Source of the DNA: Lineus longissimus
Lineage: Eukaryota; Nemertea; Pilidiophora; Heteronemertea; Lineidae
Assembly (NCBI RefSeq): GCF_910592395.1
Contig: NC_088309.1
Coordinates: 13,582,599-13,646,598, forward strand
Length of the DNA stretch: 64,000 nt
Reading direction: 5' to 3'
The translations under genes were made by a program, and so were the position numbers. The number at the start of each line of letters is the position of its first letter. The first letter of the stretch is position 1. Under the pieces are notes generated by a model. That model was not told the origin of the DNA. It ran no database searches and worked only from the letters and a program-made list of their open reading frames with translations. Below are positions 43,610 to 55,700 of this stretch, one piece after another.

Positions 43610-46378
43610 TCACTTCTCACCTCTCACCGACTTGAATCGAGCATGGGCTTTGTGCTCCTCAACTGCTTTGGCCTTTGATTCAGGTTGCTCATACAGTGAA
43701 CACAGAAGTGGTGGTTGATAACTGGTTACCTCAAATGTCTCGCCAGTTGTCACGAGACGGACAACGTCCTTTCTCACCCTGCCAGCATAACCTGAAAGAA
43801 AAGTGGAAGTTATAGTAACAATCTTCACCCTTCATTCCCGAGTTCTCAAACATCACTGTCCGACGGACAGACAGTTCAAGCCAGTGATTTGTCAGGCACC
43901 AACCACAAGTTATTACAATAATAATTCATAACATGACAGACAGCTAACTCCAAGATGTCAGGCACCAAATGAACACTGCCGACACTTTGTCTAATACCAA
44001 TCAAAACAGGTTAAGGTTTGCAGTATCCCAATTAAAATTTTTGACTCACCATTGCCTTTTTCATCACAGGGACCACAATGTATTGTCCTTCACGGCTTTT
44101 TAGGTACCTTATGTTGAAGGCAAGACTTCCATCCCCACTTTTCCTCTGTGGTCTTTAGCTGTTTTCATTAAAATGGAGCGCAGCGAATTCCACCCTGCGA
44201 AATACAAAAACATCCAAAATTAATTAAATCATAAATATTGTTAGATTACTTAACCCTAAATTTTGACTCCATCATTTCATACAATATTTCATTTGCAAAC
44301 ATTTTTTGCAACACAATACTGCGGAAAATAAACTCCCTTTAGTACAAGTGGATCCCTACCTGCTCTGCATGCCTTGGTACCCGAAGTGATACATTTTAGG
44401 GGCGAACTGGTTGACGGTGCTATGGAAGCCTTCTAGCCCCGAAGTCTGGGCATCGGAACTGAGCTTGGCCACGTACTTGATGACGTCCCTGTTATTGATG
44501 ATGATCCGGCATACTATATCATATGCCACTGAAGCTGAAACAGAACAAAAGAGATCTTTAGCTATTCATTGAATGATGAATAATTACTGAGAAATGACTT
44601 TAAGCCATATCATTTCCAATGTTATGTCATCTTTGATCATAGAAAGTTTCAATTACCTGGGTCAAACCATAGTCTTTTGCCGATACATTGGCACATTGGC
44701 TTGTAGATTTACAAATTCGTGGCTCACCAATATGCACTGCGATTTCACTGACCGGTGTGGTGGCCTCTTTTCTTTGAAATTGACTTGGCATCCTGAATTC
44801 GTCACTTCAATTACACAGGGAGGTATATCGACAACTCCAACTGGAAAAGACACAAGCACGAATAATGATAACATGAAAAATAATTAAAACTCACCGTTAA
44901 AACAAAGCGTTGAACAGTAAGAGTCAGAGTCAAAAATCAGCCACAATAACTGCACAGAATTGGAATAAATCAACTTGCTTGCTTGAGATTTACAAAAGCG
45001 AAAGTGCGGTCCTTAAAAAAAAGAACACCTGAAGTACTAACCTATAGCTTGCACAAAATTTATAGATCTTCTAGTCCAACCATCACATTCCTGCGTCTCA
45101 GGAATGGCAAAGGAAGTCGATTGGATGGGGTCGTCGCTGTCACTCGTGCCAAGTGGTACAGAATCATCGACATCGTTTTGTTGATGCTCAACAATTGCCT
45201 CTTCAACAAGCTGAAAAATAAAATGAAACTGCCATTGGACACCATAGACTTTAAAATGTTTCAAGCCATAAAGTGACAAACTAAGTCTATAAATCAGCTT
45301 TATGCTACACGGTTGATTGAAGCAGACCTATGAAATAGAATATAATCGAGGATGGAACCAATTGAGCGTATTGATCCCACTCCAACCCACCCCCTGAACA
45401 ATCACAACGTTTTGCTAAGTCTCAATTTACATACTTACCCTCTTTCTCTCCCTTTTCCCCTCATAAACGGAATCCCCCCTTGCCCTTGGTTTTCTTTTCC
45501 GCGCTGTAGTTGCTTCTGATGCTGCTAGTATTGTTGTTGGTGGTGGTGGTGGCCCACACTCCTCCTTCGAACGTGTCGGGTCCAATATTGTTGGAACTGC
45601 ATTGTCCTTTTTCTGCCAAACTCTGCAACGCAAATATCATTATCAAGGTAGTATTGGCTTTACTAGGTCTGACCAATCCATTTATCACATCAGTGGACTT
45701 GTTTTGACCAGGCAACAACTAGGGCCTACTGCATGCATGTACTATAACTGTGACAACTGACAACTGTGCATGACAAGGGTAAAGTAAATATTCCTATTTT
45801 CGGACAAGTGATGCGGTGAGAAATCGCCAACATGGTCTATGTTTACATTTATTTAGACTTGAATCGATGATGACTATAATTATAATGGCTTTGTGATGAA
45901 AAAGCACTCCCCTTTCAGCATTTCAACAATGAATGACTATGACCAGCATCCTCCAGTCATTCCCGCCAGCCCTTGTGGAGAATGACAAAATCCGACAATA
46001 GGTAGGCCTGGTACTGCCGTCCGGCATCCAGAATAAATAGGCCTAATTATGTCACTCGTAGGCCGCATATTTAGCAAACAATCTTGTTTATCCAATGATT
46101 AGGGTATCAAAAACTAACCTTTCTTCACGATATCCACATTCCACGCTTTTATCGGTCACCAGACACGTTTTTTCTTCGTAACAATTTCTCACGAAATGAT
46201 GCGACCACAGCAATTTTGTTCTTGAGTGAGATGCCGCCGTGAAGTCTCTTCGCTTAAACTGCACAAATCGAATCCACTGGCCTCGAATACTTTAATCAGA
46301 CGGAAACCGATGGACCTTTATCCCTTTCTCTTTGTCAGCAACGTTACCACAACCACCAGCAACGCAACGATCAGGCAT
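43610..46378 (-). pseudogene. THAP-domain transposase-like gene, multi-exon, broken
   Basis: Exon 1 (46378-46119, donor GTTAGT) starts MPDRCVAGGCGN and continues KGIKVHRFPSD, a stop (46294-46292), QWIRFVQFKRRDF, LLWSHHFVRNCYEE. This is a THAP zinc finger. Exon 2 (45622-45439) carries NAVPTILD, the AVPTIF motif that ends THAP domains. The third zinc Cys, expected before xHHF, is Trp here. Exons at 45210-45042, 44840 to about 44660, 44534-44360, 44194-44050 and from 43791 follow with usable splice sites. They include GLEGFHSTVNQFAPKMYHFG and EFAALHFNENS, a conserved block I know from THAP-type proteins of fish and invertebrates. Stops and phase conflicts in the last exons indicate decay. Confidence 0.8.
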
Positions 46379-47036
46379 TTCAACTCAAAAAATATTCTCA
46401 ATCTATCTCATCTGCAGCACGCTTTTGTAATGTTTGTTGTATTGAAATCAATGGCGGATTCCGACCGCGTTCCTGAGGCTACGTCACAAACGAAGATTGC
46501 CGAAGGTTTCCGAAGATTACAGGAGGCATTGATTTTTTCTTGCAGACGCTAATTCTGGGATCTCAAAAACACTTATAACTGGCGATGAGGATCTTTATTC
46601 AAAAAAGGGTTACATGAAACGTTCTTAGTAAAGTACTAACTTTGCATATATGAAGCAATTTAGTCGAGTCTCATAGCCCTTTAAGAGTCAAAATAGACAG
46701 TAAAAAATTTTCTTTGAAAAAAATTCTTCACTCGCCTAAATATTCTGCCACGAATATGTCAATTGTGAGGCTTTCGCAAAATTTTATGCCGCAAATATTT
46801 TCTGTTCCACAGTAACAACTTAACGCGGCAAGAGAAGGTGGTCTGGATGCGCAAAACACTGCGACTTGCTCGAGGGGGGGGTTTGCTAACTGATCGGCAA
46901 AGCCGCGATCGACAAAAATGCCTTACTTTTCATAGCTCTAAAATCGTTATTCTTCGATCAATTTCAAAATTTAAAAGGACTATTTGTGATAGAGGTATAT
47001 TTTTTGGCCAATTGTTCTGTTCCCTACAGCGACGCT
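46379..47036. other. Shared upstream region of the THAP gene; no further gene seen
   Basis: Holds a CRE/ETS-like word (GTTCCTGAGGCTACGTCACA, 46470-46489) that is the near-inverse of one just upstream of the P2RX7_C gene. An ATGGCGG start-like site lies at 46452 with a short unassigned frame. Confidence 0.45.
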
Positions 47037-47061
47037 GCCCTTATACCGTGGCGTCCGTCGT

Positions 47062-47096
<35 letters not shown>

Positions 47097-48136
47097 CGTC
47101 GTCCGTTAGCAGGGCACGTTTCGTAACTGTTAGAGCTATTGAGTTGAAACTTGGTACACATGTACCCTTATGTAATGACACCTGGGAGACCAAGTTTCGG
47201 TCCGATTCGTGTCATGGTTTGGCCACCAGGGGGCCAAACGTTAAAAGTGAAAATATGCAATATCTCCCTTAATAGTAGTCGGGAAATTTTGAAAAAAATA
47301 TGGTAGGTACTTCTAGCAAAGGTGCATCATATATCCTCCAGGTTTTTGATTTGACCTCCTTTTCAAGGTCACAGAGGTCAAATGGTGTAAATTGGCCGTT
47401 AGGATGTAACGATGGCACGTTTCTAAACTGCAATGACTATTGATACCAAATTTGGTACACATTTACCCCTTAGTCAGGTGATCTCAGGGACCGAAGTTTG
47501 GTCCAATATGATTCACCACTTGACCACCAGGGGGCAAAATCCAAAAACCTTAAAAATGTGATTATTCCTTAACTTCTTGCCCGATTGCCACCAATTTGAT
47601 ATCATGGGTACATCTAACCACCATACAGTATATGTCACACAGGTTTTTAATTTGACCTTCTTGTCAAGGTCACAGAGGTCAGATGGCGTAAATTCGCCGT
47701 CGGGCCGTAAACTATGGCACGTTTCTTAACTGCAATGACTATTGATCACAAATTAAGTACACATGTACCCCTTGGTCAGGTGATCTCAGGTACCGAAGTT
47801 TGGTGCGATCTGATTTGCCGTTTGGCCTCCAGGGAGGGGGCCAAATCCTAAATTCTTCAAAATGCCATTATTCCTAGTAATGACTTGCCCGATTGGCACC
47901 AATTTTATATCATAGGTACATCTAATTCTAACAACCATTCAATGTGTCACCCGGGTCTTCTTTGATTTGACCTACTTTTCAAGGTCACAGAGGTCGAATG
48001 TACTGTAAATTGGCCATTTTGGGGAAATTGTAATTGCTTGGACCTACATCAAACCTAACACTACATGACACAAGACCATGCTCTTTATCCATCTTTCCTC
48101 CACATGAGGTGAGCACAATGGCCCTGGCCATTTCAT
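47037..48136 (+). repeat. Dispersed repeat copy 7 (1.1 kb), 5' hairpin missing
   Basis: It begins at TTATACCGTGGCGTCCGTCG without the AGCTCACC hairpin and is then collinear and almost identical with 28830-29933. It has the same three AAGGTCACAGAGGTC blocks (47366, 47667, 47982) and the GAGGTGAGCACAATGGCCCT tail. Confidence 0.9.
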
Positions 48137-48490
48137 TTATAGTGGGGAGGAAATATTCCCGAGATACAGAAAATGAACGGTTCATACCTAGGGTAATCAA
48201 GCCAATCCTGATAAAATGGACCCACCAAAACGGCTAAAAGGGGGGTCCTTACGGAAAAATCATCGAGGGCAGAGAAACGTAAGGGCTTTAATGAGTAACT
48301 AGGTTTGAATCAGTGCTCATACTTTGTTTCACAATGGCACAGCATCTTTGCCAGTTTTTGGAAATCAGGACTGGTTCAAGGAAGCGATACTAAATTTTGA
48401 TATCTTGGTGCTTCATCATCAGACAAAAAATTGTATAGAATTTGCTAAAAAAATTATTGTGATTGGGGAATATACTTTTGTTTGTTTCAG

Positions 48491-48630
48491 AGCTGAGGGG
48501 TACTGGGACCCAGAGAAATGGATCAAGTCTTTTGATAACTCCAGGAGTAATTCACCCATGTTTGGTGGCGAATTGAGAAAAAGGCGCTCTGACTTGGAAA
48601 GGGATGGGTGCTCGAAGAGATCATCATCAG
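48491..48630 (+). CDS. EIF4ENIF1: 4E-T homologue, third coding exon (WDPEKW)
   Basis: The acceptor TTTGTTTCAG ends at 48490 and the donor GTAATT begins at 48631. Completing the split codon from 21837, the frame reads AEGYWDPEKWIKSFDNSR and then a Ser/Arg/Asp-rich stretch (LRKRRSDLERDG). The WDPEKW sequence just downstream of the eIF4E-binding region is characteristic of 4E-T. The exon leaves phase 1. The next exon, expected to carry the conserved SPQRRSF-type region, was not found before 64000; the gene therefore continues far downstream or the exon escaped me. Confidence 0.8.
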
Positions 48631-48845
48631 GTAATTGTTTTTGGCTGAATTGTCTTGACCATTCCGTGCACTGATCTAAACAAAAACAGTGCCTTGTTGC
48701 TTTACTATTAACCACTAATGCCTTCGTTGCATCCTCGCTAACCTCACGATGTCGATGGTAGCGTCATGAAGACGTAATTTCCTTGATGTTCGGATCATTA
48801 GTGTTAGTTAAAGATTTACCAATAACGCCCACCTATACATTAGTC

Positions 48846-49471
48846 TTATAAGCTCACCTCTTAGCAGAGGTGAGCTTATCCCATACCGTGGCGTCCGTCC
48901 GTCCGTCGTCGTCGTCGTCGTCGTCGTCGACGTCCGTCGTCTGTTAGCAGGGCACGTTTCGTAACTGTTAGAGCTATTGAGTTGAAACTTGGTACACATG
49001 TACCCTTATGTAATGACACCTTGGAGACCAAGTTTCGGTCCGATTCGTTTCATGGTTACGCCACCAGGGGGCCAAACATTAAAAGTAAAAATATATGCAA
49101 TATCTCCCTTAATAGTAGTCGGGAAATTTTGAAAAAAATATGGTAGGTACTTCTAGCAAAGGTGCATCATATATCCTCCGGGTTTTTGATTTGACCTCCT
49201 TTTCAAGGTCACAGAGGTCAAAGTTTGCTGATTCACTGAACAGTAGCATGTTTCCTATGTATTTTAGCTAGAAGGTTTTAAACCAGTGTGGACATGTTTC
49301 TGGGGATTCTCTATTCCACCCCTAAAATTTCGGCCGTTCGGACATCAAATATGGCCGCCAGGCAGCCATCTTGAAAAATAAACACAGTACTATTACTCCG
49401 AAACTAATGATCGGATTGCAAACAAATTTAATCTGGATGTATATCTATGTACTCTCTACTAAATCCTTGAT
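48846..49471 (+). repeat. Dispersed repeat copy 8, cut by copy 9
   Basis: The head is identical to copy 6, including the AGCTCACCTCTTAGCAGAGG hairpin. After the first AAGGTCACAGAGGTCA block (49206) it switches to the ATGGCCGCCAGG...TCTTGAAAA sub-repeat type. It ends where copy 9 starts. Confidence 0.85.
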
Positions 49472-51775
49472 TTTAGCTCACCTGTCAGGTGAGCTAATAC
49501 GATACCGCGGCGTCTGACGTCCGTCGTCGTCGTCCGTCGTTAACTTTTGACAAAATCGTGGCACGTTTCTTAACCGCTTGAACCAGAAAGTTCATACTTG
49601 GTGTGTGGGTACCCCTAGGCAAGACCTTCCTTTAGAATGAAAATCAGCGCAATTTGACTGCTGGTCTGCCATATAGGGGGTGCTCTTTGAAAACCTATTT
49701 TTGTCATTTTGAAGCTTATGGTTAAAGCTAGAGCGATGAAAATTTTATGGTGGGTGTATCTAATAAAGGTACATCACATATCACACGGGTTTTTGATTTG
49801 ACCTTCATTTCAAGGTCACAGAGGTCGAACTCTAAAATTTCTTTGATCATGGCACGTTTTTTTGCTATTGGTCATAGACTCTCTAAATTTGATATGTAGA
49901 CACCTATTGGGCATCTGTACATGTTGACACAGATTTAGGTCAGTGTGACCTACTATTCAGGTATAAGTAGGTCAAGGTTAAAAAAGCCCATTTTCTTTAT
50001 TCCAGAAGATTGAAGTTTGAAATGAAGTTTTAGAGGTCGGCCTGATATAGAGGTTTCGATATTAAATAGATTAATTTCTTTTCATATCACTAGGTGGCGG
50101 TATTGTGCAAAAATGTCAGTTGGCACATTGCCAGCAGTTTTGAATTTCGCGGTTCGAGGCAATCCGTCGGGGTATCCCAGATGCGCAGTGTTGTACTGCG
50201 CCACTAGATCTGCATACTACAAGTATGGAAGACAGCCATTTTATGAATTTGAAGCGGAACGAAGAAGGAATTAAATCACCTTGAATCAATGCTAAAACTT
50301 AATCATCCGCTCTTCGGATGAGGTCATATGTGTTGATTACATTCTTGTGATTGGTTTGAGATGATTAGTTTGTCCTCATTGCCGGTTGTTTTAGAAAATT
50401 TTGACTGTGATTGGAAGGTAAAATGAGAAACTTGTCACACTGTTCTTCGGCTTGGAATGGGGATAGTCAATGCAGAGCCAGTTGGTACAAGCTGCCTTGC
50501 GAATCGGGGTGGCGCAATAATACTGTGAAAGAACAATAAAATGATGAATTGTAGCAGTGTGTGTGAGAAATTATGTGATTTCCATTGCATTTGACGATTC
50601 CAAAGTTTTGAGAGTATGGGAAAATGGCCGCTGCCGTCATTGGAGATTAGCGTCAAGCCGGAACCTTTCGTTACAATGTGGGCTTTTAAACACAAGTTAA
50701 TTGTTTATAATCACCCAGATGCTACTCATTAGGTAAACCTCTACTAAAAACACTTGCTTTAATTTTTGTAAAAATGTCACGAGTGCTTAAAAAGAACCAT
50801 TTTTGTGATCGTTTTTCGTCGCTGCAGAAATGTACACAGTCAGAGTCAGTCAGTGTGTCAACACAACAACGGTGTTAGTATACACATGAATCCATGATAC
50901 GTAAACATTTGCCTGTTGGGTTGGAAGGAGTTCACCGTTACCGATCACTGCCCCAAGAAAGGTCATCTGAGCTGGTTGACTAAAGTAGATGATGATAATG
51001 ATGAAAATGTAGCACAGCTGTCATCAGTGCTTTTATAGTTAGGCCTAAGTAGTATTGTCGGATTCATTAGTAAATGTCACTGACTGCCCTTTTAGGTCGC
51101 TGTGCAAAAACTATTGGGCCGATTTCTTCAAAGTTTGGTTTTTCTTGAATCTAATTTCGGGACCCAACACAATTTCCAGGTTAGAGATTTGCAAATTATA
51201 AAGAAAAAAATTGTCGACTTTGGAGCCCTTTGGCCATATTTGGGGAATCTAGTGGAGGGCCCGATTTTTTTTGATGGATAGTTCTAAATGAAACTTGGCA
51301 GCTTTAAAGATACACACGAAAAAAAATTAACCTGAACATTTTAGCAAAATGCATCCAGAAATAAGCAGTACAGAGGAGAAAATGTCAAAATCAATACACT
51401 ACGTCAATGTAGGCCTACACACGCAATTCCACAGGTACATCCCATTCATTTGAAATTTCGGCCAATGACAGCAGGTTTTACAAAATGTAAATGCGCTGTT
51501 TATTTTCAATAGTCACTGAATAGCTAAGACACATGTAAACCCGTCTTAATTGGCCAGAAAACATCTCTCAGCTTCTCCCACAAATAACGATTCACTTATT
51601 CCAACATCAGTAACATGTGCACGCGGAAAACAATACGACTAACTCCACTTTTTCAAGACAAACCACACCATCCCACAACTATTGCATGATTAACCCCTAA
51701 CAATGACAAGTTCTTCCTCATACTCTCCCTTTTTATATCGACAGGTGGGCACAATGGCCCTGGCCATTTCATTTT
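49472..51775 (+). repeat. Dispersed repeat copy 9 with ~1.65-kb insertion
   Basis: It starts TTTAGCTCACCTGTCAGGTG and follows copy 1 (13401-14020) to about 49990. The end of copy 1 (ACAACTATTGCA...GACAGGTG) reappears at 51675-51775. The 49990-51655 segment is therefore an insertion; it contains no gene that I can recognise. Confidence 0.75.
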
Positions 51776-52750
51776 TGATATATTTGAAGGCCTACCAATT
51801 TAGCATTACAGTATGCAACCATGGCCTTATTGGTGTTACTGGGACGCAGATAATTGTTTGAGTATACCAGTAGTATTACCACATCAACATTTAGAATACC
51901 CTAAATGTTGTTTGTTCCACTTTTTCATGAAAGAGTGAGGTGCAAAAGAGAAAAAAGTTTTCGAATTTTGAAAATCGGTCCACAACTTGTCGAGTAATAG
52001 GGGAAACAAGTTGGCCGCCGGCCCCTCTCTTATTTTCCTAGAGTGAAATAGTGAGGGCGCAACACGTCATTCAAATTGGCCTATTTAAGGCAAAACAGCT
52101 ATTTATTTCACTGTCAGACAACTTTGGCCTTGACTGACCAAAAATATTGCTGTTTACCTACCTAGCCTAAAATCTTTGGCCAAATCCAAATTTTTCATCG
52201 TCGAAGTCATTCGAGCGCTTTTGAAGCGGCCATCTTGGATTTTCAGACCATGGGAACAACTACACGCCAACTATGGTAAGTAACATCTTGAGGAGCAAAT
52301 AAGGAGTATCACATTAGTTATGTCCTAATTATGAATTCAGCAAGGTAGTTGAAGGACAAAACAAGGTCATTGGTGGCCATTTTGAATCCAAGATGGCTGA
52401 CAAAGGAATTTGCGACTACCACGCCATGGTATTTACAATAGGATTCCAAAGTATATGTTGTAAGTTATCAAAATAAAGGTCTTGAAGAGAACAATGCAGT
52501 AATGATCATTAATACAGGTTTATTCTTAACAGGAAAACAATATTGTCAAAAACATCATTTTAGAATAGAAGGATATGAAGTGAACAGTTGGACAGCACGG
52601 CATCTTTGGCACTATTTGTCTTCTTCTTTTTTGACACCCTTCGCATTACCAGTACCTGAAAATAGATGATGAAATAAATGTCACAGTGTTAAATACATTT
52701 ATTACTGTGTACTATCTCTAAGGCCTACAAGTAGAAATAACTGAATAACT
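51776..52750. other. No gene seen
   Basis: Contains CATCTTGGATT / CCAAGATGGCTG words around 52230 and 52390 and AT-rich spacer. It ends at the 3' side of the broken minus-strand gene. Confidence 0.5.
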
Positions 52751-52790
52751 TTACTAACCGTTCCTTGAAGATCTTGTACGCACTCTCGCA

Positions 52791-55700
52791 CTACATTGCC
52801 TGTGGCAGAGAATAGAGATGCCTGCCACTAGTTGGAACCGAAGGAAGCAGGGGTCCGCCAAAAACATAGATCTTCTGGACTTCTTCCTCGTCTTTGGAAC
52901 CAGCAGGATGATGGTATTGGCCTGGAAGACTGGTTGGATGCAGGAAATCTACCTTGACTAGGTCCTCACTGATAACTTGTGTCACCAGACCTGAAAGATA
53001 TGAAGATACAAATACATTACATATCGATTTCATAGGGCTCCTCTGCAAACAAGAGAAAGGGACACTGGTTGACTAGTCCAAATTTGTTTTAAAACTTCAT
53101 TTTAGCATTGTAAGTTTTAGAGGCTTATAATATAGTAGGAATGTCTTACCTGGGTACCAGTCATTATCAAATGCAACAGCAACCCAATTATCTTTGTCTA
53201 TAACAAGACCATCGGGAAGTGGAGGACCATCATCTTCCTCCTCGCTCTCATTATCAGTTATGTTAGCATCAACCTCTGAGATTTCCGTGACACCTTTGGC
53301 TCTATTGGTCTTCTGCTTCCTTTTTGACCCCTTCTTCTCGTCACGTTTACGTTTCTTGGCAAATTCATCCTGTGTGCTATTTTCTTTGCAGGTATTGGCT
53401 TCAAACTGACGTGCTGACTTACGAATGTTCTATTCTCCTTTGCGTGCCCTTCTGAAGAGATTTTGCCGTTCAGCAGGCAACTTTCCATCAATCTACTCCT
53501 TGAAACGACTACGATTTGACGTAAGGGGAAGCAGGCTGGTGTGGAAATGAAGCGCGGCATTACGTCTTCCAAAGTTTCTTTCGCTAGAAATGTTGTGACA
53601 TGGTGCTGCTGCCATCAGGCTTTTGGCGTGATCCTCTGCTGGCTTGCTTAGTGGTCCAGTGATGAAATCAGACAACTGCTTTTCACAACAATCTTTCATA
53701 CTCTCTAGGATCGCCTTGGCACATTTTGAAAAGTAGTCCATGTCTTCTGGTGGTGTCATTGCAGCCTTGAACATCTGGGAATCTCGTTTTCCAGGAAAGT
53801 CTGTGAAAATGGGGACATCATCTGGCATGAGGATTGAATCTGGTGCTTCAACCCAGGCACTGATGCGTCGGTACATTGGCTGCACTTACTGATGAAGATC
53901 GAGGTAATTGCAATGTCCAGTATGGGCCTGTCCCTTTGTGGTAAATGGCTGCTAGTACTGTGATGATTGCAATAATCCTGTTGTCTTGCAGATCCAAATA
54001 GGCAGATTTGACTTTCCTGTTGCTTGATTCGAGTTGAGTAAGGAAGTCGAGCAGATCTTGAAGATGTACCAGGACCTGGCCAGATGTTACAAATAAGCAG
54101 TTGAAACGGTTATCCTTGTAGCTGCAAATGACTGACTTTATTCGTTTTGTCCTACAGTATGCCAAGGAGGATACCGCGGTGACGTTATATCACGTGATCA
54201 CATCCCATATTACTGATCGCCATGGCCAATCAGATTCAGTCTACTGACAGCACCAGCACTGAACACATCTCCACGTCTCACTGTCTGGTGCGCTCCTGTA
54301 CACAAAAACACCAATAGACATGAAATATTGCAATACCTAGTATGGATTCTTTCTGTTAAAAATAAAATTTACAGAGCAGATTAACTTCCACGAATAAAAA
54401 AGACGTTTGGCGTGGCCAAAGTGCGGAAATAATGTCTCCGCTAAAATACACTACGAAATGCACTAGGCAATGCACTACGCGATACACGGTAGAGATGCAG
54501 TTGAGTTTGTTATTGTTTTGACTTAGAAGCCCGCCCATATCATGATATATTCATGTATTCATGAAGTATGAACTCCTTTCCCATACAACTCTAAGAACAG
54601 TCAATTTCTCCTTAAATCATCATCAAAACCGCGATATCCGCAGGAAGATTTCGTTCTAGTGTCTGAAAATGCATGATCTTACAGGGGCGCTAACTCGACA
54701 AATAGAGGGGATCTATGCGAGTTTTAGGTCCTACAGGTCTGAAACTTGTAAAATCTGTAAACATGCCTCCAAATCCCATTATGATAATGAAGAAATTGCC
54801 CCATATCTGGGAGACTGTTTTGAAACCATCGCTAATTTTGGAAGATCGGTGCCCGGCTACTCTGTTTTAAAAACCCTATTTTTCCCAATCAAAACAGCAC
54901 TTTTCATTATTCAAATGACAACTTATTGTCTGAAGACTTATTTCATAGCAGAAAAGTACTAATAACTCTGATTTGATGCGAAAAATCTAACTTTATTTGA
55001 TGACTTCATTTTCCCTTGGCCGTGGATCGAGTTTGTTTACAATATGCAGCGCCATCTTGGAAAAGCCGTGACGTCACCGCGGTATCCTCCTTGACAGTAT
55101 GCCAACCATCTGTCATGTTGACCACTTTTTTCATCTTGGACTGGACCAAGAAGACTAGCTATCCATTGAACTGTTCTTTTTCCTGCAACTTCACGACTGT
55201 ATGGGATCTTGCTCTCCCTCCTAACTTTGAACCGGTAGTCTCACATTCCTTCTGTAAAACATCAAGCTTCTTGACACCATAGGAGTGGAATCCAAGAACA
55301 ACATGGATCATGCAGTAAAAGGCCTGGACAGTGGTATGCTCCTCGGGGTTGTCAAAGTCTGCCATCAGCTCGTCTTTCCATGCACCGATTTGTTGATTTA
55401 AAAGTTTCTCGTTTGCTGCAAGGTCTGTCATCAAATAAGTCAATTTTCTTGACAATTTCAGTAACAACAGTGTGGCTGCATTCTGCTACCTGCATAAGCT
55501 CCGATTTAGCTGTGGATGTTATATTGGCAACTGTCTCTGTAGCAACTGGGCGGAACCCAAGCAGACAAATTATTGTTGGCAGAGTAAGAGAGTTGCCTAG
55601 GATAGACCGTTTCTGTCTCGACGTGCCATCCTTGTGCAAACCAAATGCTTCCTTTATGAAATCACCATACATCTGTTTCACTAGGTACTGCCCTTCATCT

